NCBI GenBank assembly: GCA_951230915.1 | Contig: OX579633.1 | Span: 49,800,029 to 49,864,028, forward strand | Length of the DNA stretch: 64,000 nt | Direction: 5' to 3' | From: Antitrichia curtipendula | Lineage: Eukaryota; Streptophyta; Bryopsida; Hypnales; Leucodontaceae | Shown here: piece by piece, positions 60,001 to 64,000 of the stretch | How positions within the stretch are numbered: the first letter of the stretch is position 1 | Layout of the letters: each line of letters begins with the position of its first letter | Translations under genes and position numbers: made by a program | The notes under the pieces: model-generated | Databases searched by the model: none | What the model saw: the letters and a program-made list of their open reading frames with translations, nothing else | What the model was told of the DNA's origin: nothing

Positions 60001-61050
60001 AAGTGCGCACCCGAGTGCTGGACCTCGAAGGCAGTGTGGAGCCCCTTGGGGATAGCATGACTGTGTCACACAAGCGTCTAGAGGAAATGCTCCAAGCACT
60101 CCTACAAGGCCAAGCTTCCAAGCCTAACAATGCCTCGGAAAAATCTAACAGAGCCCTTTTCGTCAACAAAATTCCCTTCGGATTCGTCAGCATTGACGTC
60201 AACTACGACAAAAGCGTGGATGGCGGTCCAGGAGAATTTTCTCCTCCCTATGTTGAATCCTCTCTTTGCTCCACAGTTGCCGCTCGTGTCTCCACCAGGA
60301 GTCGCTACAGGTATCCAAGAAGATCTCAATGCCATCCAGGATAAAGACATTGAAGTTCCTATTCTAGAGAACGTTGCAGTAGAAGACAAGGACAGAACCT
60401 AAGCAGTGGACGCCAATGGCAGTGCTAAAGAAGCGGAGCCAACTCAAAAAGAGGGAGACATCTATACAATGGTAGACATTGATGGGAATATGCCTGTCAC
60501 AGTGGTTGTTGCTGGTGCAATTGGTTCGCCTCCAAACCAGCAGGTAATGCAGGGCTTCACTCTCAAATGAAGTGACAAAAAGTGTTGTTGGACTTTTGAT
60601 TTTTCAGTTTGTAAGTGGTGCAACATGGAGTATGAGCACAAAAGTCAACAGACAGAGACGTTCTATCTACTGAATGCACGGAAAATGATGTTGTTGCAAA
60701 GGAGTGTGCGTTGCAACAGACGTTCTCACCAATGTCACAAGTGATGTCAAACGTGACGATGTTTTGGGCAACTGTGCACACAAGGAGTCTTTCCATATCA
60801 CTATGGCAATGCCTTCAAGTAATGATGTTTGTGTGACCGCCTTAGGCAAATACTAATGCTGGTGTTTGATGTGTTCTCTCAGAAAAAAAGTGGCGTAGCA
60901 GGGGATGCACCAAGGCACCCTAGGGGCACAGTGAAGGTGACAGAGCCCATCACCATACCAAAGTCCCATGTACAGGTTGTAGCAACAAAGTCTGTCCGTC
61001 CAAACATGGCAGGTTTAGCAAAACCTCCCCAATCTGTAGCAAAGGTGAGC
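57065..61050 (+). pseudogene. decayed multi-exon gene carried inside the CACTA element
   Basis: Several coding-like blocks are on the plus strand. 57065-57460 includes SVETPRVVYFQDSSRKVHTV. 58070-58430 is a basic block (GRKRKGRPLR, AT-hook-like) running into a Lys run and an acidic stretch. 59504-59780 includes KWLSPYITKVLITVRFKLNQ and ends at L|GTGAGT. 59881-60543 begins after TTTAG| and includes a helical DIEEVRTRVLDLEG segment; it ends at CAG|GTAATG. 60883-61045 ends at AAG|GTGAGC. In-frame stops (for example TGA near 58226 and after VDLDI at about 59643) and frame changes near 57350, 59930 and 60150 show decay or mis-joined exons. I recognise no family. It could be a remnant of the element's accessory gene (TNPA-like) or a captured host gene. 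Confidence 0.45.
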
Positions 61051-62574
61051 ATTGCAACTTTTCTAAGTATTCATTTTCTATTGATCTTGTCATTGAAAGT
61101 GCTCTGCAGTTCATTTTGGAGAAGTTAGGCGACAAAAGAACCGTATGCCACAATTGCATGAAGTCTTCCTAAGTGCAATTTGTATGCTAGCTTTCTGAAA
61201 GGTGTTGCACTGTTGCATTGTGGCAGGTCGGCAATGGCAAAAAAACGGACACACCACTGAGGAAGTGACTGTCGCGTTAGAAGTGTGAAGTCCAGATGTT
61301 GCAAGCACTGTCACCAATGACATCGGGAGGTATTGGCGCCGTCTCCACCATTTTAGTTATATAAATAAGAGCCCTTGTGAAGGACCATTTTGCAATAGGT
61401 CTTACCTAATGCATGCTAATTTGGGTTGCTAGTAGGCTACATAGTGAGGAAGACAATGTTATCTCCACAAACTACTTATGTCAGCGTTGCATTTTAAAAT
61501 AATGATTCTTCTTATATGTAATGAAATTGTCTTCTATGGCAATTGTTTGGAACTTCTGAAGCCTGTGCTGCCTCATTCTGTTTTCTTTTGTCTCCACTGA
61601 GCATGAGATTCGTCCAATGTCATTTTTTAGAAAAGAAGGCACTAAATTGTAGTGCATGTTTGAAAAGTTGTTTTCAACAACGTCATCTTGGATCGAAGCG
61701 TCCAGAACTTCCGTTATCGTTGACTCTAGTAAAATTGTTGTTGCGTCTATTAATGTGTAGAGACGCATGTCAGCATTCACGAAAATGTAGGCCACTTATA
61801 GGCAGTTGTGTTCACGACAATGCTCATGGAAGCACATTGAATTACAGAATACCTTTCCAGAGACGTCATTGCGGCCGCATTCTGCTGTCTCTGCTTACCC
61901 CATGTCTCACTGAGCATTCCACAAAATAACAGACTAACAAGTATACATGAATATGCCTACCAAGGACTGCATTTATCTTGACATCAATGTGTATTGCTTG
62001 ACATTGTATTATGCGTCATGGATGTCACGGACAACAACTAAGAGGACAGTGAAAATCCTTCCCAGAGACGCTTGGGAGTTTTCCTTCTCTGTACTAGTCG
62101 TTTATAAAAACATGTGGCCGTCATAGATGACGTCAAAAGGAACTTCTTCTTGTCCAAAATGACATCTCCGAAAACGGAAGTGACATCACAGTTCCCAACA
62201 TGCACTAAAAAAAGAGAAGTCCACATCAGATTTCGGGGGGTCCACGTCAGATTCTTTGGGGTCCACGTCATTTTCCACGTGTTGTTCTACGTCAACAGCA
62301 AAAAACTCAAAAAATCCCATGTGGCAATGTCCCGTGACGTGGCGCTGATGTGTCCTCCAAGTGTCGCATTTTTAGCTGCCCCAAAGACCGTGTTTAGAGT
62401 GACGTTAGAAGAAAACAAGGTCATTTTTGACACGTTTTCTCAACTTTTAGGACGTTTTTTGCTTGTCAATCATGACAGATTTTAGATGACATCAACGGTG
62501 ATTGTTTTCTTGTTGCGGATGACGTCACGACGTGGTTTTTTTGACGTCACATAACTGCCTGTTTTCTTATAGTG
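61051..62574. other. right arm of the CACTA element
   Basis: No intact gene was seen. GACGTC/GACATC motifs cluster at 62125-62555, including GATGACGTCAAAAGG, GATGACGTCACGACGTGG and TTTGACGTCACAT. Two copies of a GGTCCACGTCA or GGGTCCACGTCAGATT motif lie at 62237-62270. Confidence 0.55.
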
Positions 62575-62577
62575 AAG

Positions 62578-63600
62578 TCTCGACCATGTGGGCTATTAAC
62601 CCCACTTTGTCACCATGGCACAAAACAAGGCTTAAGCAATGGTTGAATCCACACCGCTTGCAATAATAAAGTTTACAAAGAAATGAAAGCCACAAGTCAC
62701 AATATACAAGTCTTCAATGTCCTCCAATTCCAACTTCAACTCCAACTCCTTGGCTGAACTTAGGTGTGGCGCCACTGTTGATCTAAGAACTCAAATGAGA
62801 TATGTAATAATTTTTTAGAAAGCTTATACAATTATTTACTATTCTTCCAAACTCAAATTAAACTAACATTTTTTCCATCTTTTATGGTCACTCAAAGTTT
62901 CGGCTTCTAAAATTGAGGGCAATAGTTTTACTTCTACACTCACAATTCATTCATAAATGCTCTAAATAGAACAAATGATAGCTACTTGAAAATCCAACAA
63001 AATTTCTCACTTCCTCTCTAAATTTCATTGCAAACTAAAGACCTGTCCATCTTTTATGGTTGATCAAAGTCTTTGTCCCTTTGCATGGAAGGCAACAAAC
63101 CTTCTTCCACTCAAACTAGCACAAATATCAACTCACAATATCAATTCAAGCAAAATAGGACTTTGAAAAGACAAAAGCATGATACACAATTTTTTTCATT
63201 TTCATTCCATAATTTAAAAAATTCAACACACTATGACTCTTCAAATATTTGGGCGTTATTAAACTTGACCACACAACTAAATTCACCTTCCTACTAAGAA
63301 GGTAATTCACCCCAAAATCATTAGAAAGTGATTATTTCATGATTTTCCTTCTATAACTTTGAACATACAAAATAAAATATGTAAATTACTTTGCATGTCC
63401 ATTAGATTATACTAGAGGTAAAAAAAAAAAGTCCAAGAGAAGTATCACTCCGTCTGTAGAAATTTGAGAATGCGTCTTACGGTGGTTGCAACGTACTCTG
63501 TACAATCCATCTTAGTCAAAGGATTGACCGACCCTCTAATTGACATTGGTGGCCATGACTCCCTCTTATAAGTCTAACCATACAACAATATTGATTATTG
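62578..63600. other. AT-rich spacer to the right of the CACTA element
   Basis: CCATCTTTTATGGT recurs at about 62876 and 63047, marking a weak 170-bp duplication. No gene was seen. Confidence 0.4.
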
Positions 63601-63604
63601 TTTA

Positions 63605-63907
63605 GGCCTTCAAAACACCCTTCAAATATCACTTATTGGTTGTCGGGCCCAACACATCCGACTTGCAACAAGATCATCAATGCTTGAACGTCACACTAAA
63701 GGTTTTCATGCCATCATTGCTCCACATGAGGTTGCTTTGGCAGTCGAAAAGGTCAAGCTTCATCTTGAAGACACTCATGCAGCAATACAAAACTCAATGG
63801 CAAAAGATGTTGATCCGACAGCTATAACAAAGAAAATTCAAATTCTGATCCCGGTTGAAGCTCATCATCTTGAGATCCAAAAAATCCCCTCTAGTTCAAC
63901 ATACTAA
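63605..63907 (+). CDS. short unrecognised ORF, possibly an exon or retroelement fragment
   Basis: The frame reads through a 75-codon stretch from the ATG at 63680 to the TAA at 63905-63907 and is open upstream to about 63620. It has a helical, amphipathic look (APHEVALAVEKVKLHLEDTH; then AITKKIQILIPVEAHHLEIQ). I do not recognise it. It could be a gag-type helical fragment. There is no supporting neighbour. Confidence 0.25.
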   Translation, partial: GLQNTLQISLIGCRAQHIRLATRSSMLERHTKGFHAIIAPHEVALAVEKVKLHLEDTHAAIQNSMAKDVDPTAITKKIQILIPVEAHHLEIQKIPSSSTY

Positions 63908-64000
63908 AATCGAAAAATAAAAAAACTACATCAAATTAATGAAGCTCTCAGACGGATGCTTCTTCTTAAATAGATGGACCATGCCATAATGAGAAGGCGT

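Larger units (their letters stand above)
53703..62574. mobile_element. complete CACTA (En/Spm-type) transposon, 8872 bp
   Basis: The left end CACTATAAGAAATTGACG and the complement of the right end, CACTATAAGAAAACAGGC, share 13 bases typical of CACTA termini. A 3-bp duplication, AAG, flanks it (53700-53702 and 62575-62577), as expected for this superfamily. Subterminal regions are dense in GACGTCA, GATGTCA and ACGTC motifs, likely binding sites for the element's own protein. I find no Transposase_21, DUF4218 or DUF4216 region, so it is probably non-autonomous. It carries a tandem-repeat arm (about 54170-55680) and a decayed multi-exon gene (57065-61050). Confidence 0.9.

Overview
The window looks like nuclear DNA of a land plant, probably a large, repeat-rich genome of low gene density. 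I cannot fix the lineage: a fern, lycophyte, bryophyte or gymnosperm would all fit. The evidence is two spliced genes of plant-conserved families with GT-AG introns, a plant-type interstitial telomere repeat (TTTAGGG), a complete CACTA transposon, LTR-retroelement remnants, and many small inverted-repeat elements in AT-rich spacer. A 200-base run of N (33028-33227) is an assembly gap. No tRNA, rRNA, snRNA, CRISPR array or prokaryotic operon was seen.

Layout. 1-8.3 kb (+ strand): three unrecognised or decayed coding segments. The first is a spliced gene fragment entering from the left edge. The second is a spliced gene whose product resembles beta-class N6/N4 DNA methyltransferases but has altered catalytic and SAM-loop motifs. 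The third is a small pseudogene with a stop and a frameshift. Between the first two lie a 26-bp minisatellite, a GC-rich minisatellite and an LTR-like end with a primer-site-like sequence. 8.3-17 kb: AT-rich DNA with several TIR elements, some nested, plus a GC-richer island at 12.0-13.3 kb. 18.6-21.2 kb (- strand): an intact two-exon gene for a BED-finger/DUF659/hAT-like protein, the domesticated-transposase family of Arabidopsis At1g12380/At1g62870. 23.8-37.4 kb: inverted-repeat elements, tandem arrays and the gap. 38.1-45.1 kb (- strand): an intact nine-exon gene for a plastid-targeted SpoIIIAA/ycf45-type P-loop ATPase (SPD1 family). 45.7-51.6 kb: more TIR elements and a second LTR-like fragment. 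53703-62574: a complete CACTA element (8872 bp, TSD AAG) with no recognisable transposase but a decayed multi-exon gene inside. 62.6-64 kb: AT-rich DNA with one short unrecognised ORF.

Only the SPD1-like and hAT-like genes are clearly intact host genes. They are far apart and nothing indicates joint function. Most other structure is transposon-derived. The most notable items are the methyltransferase-like gene with altered motifs, the transposase-less CACTA element with its own cargo gene, and a family of roughly 0.9-kb elements whose TTAA-CCCCTAAA ends resemble piggyBac-type insertions, a group not usually expected in land plants.
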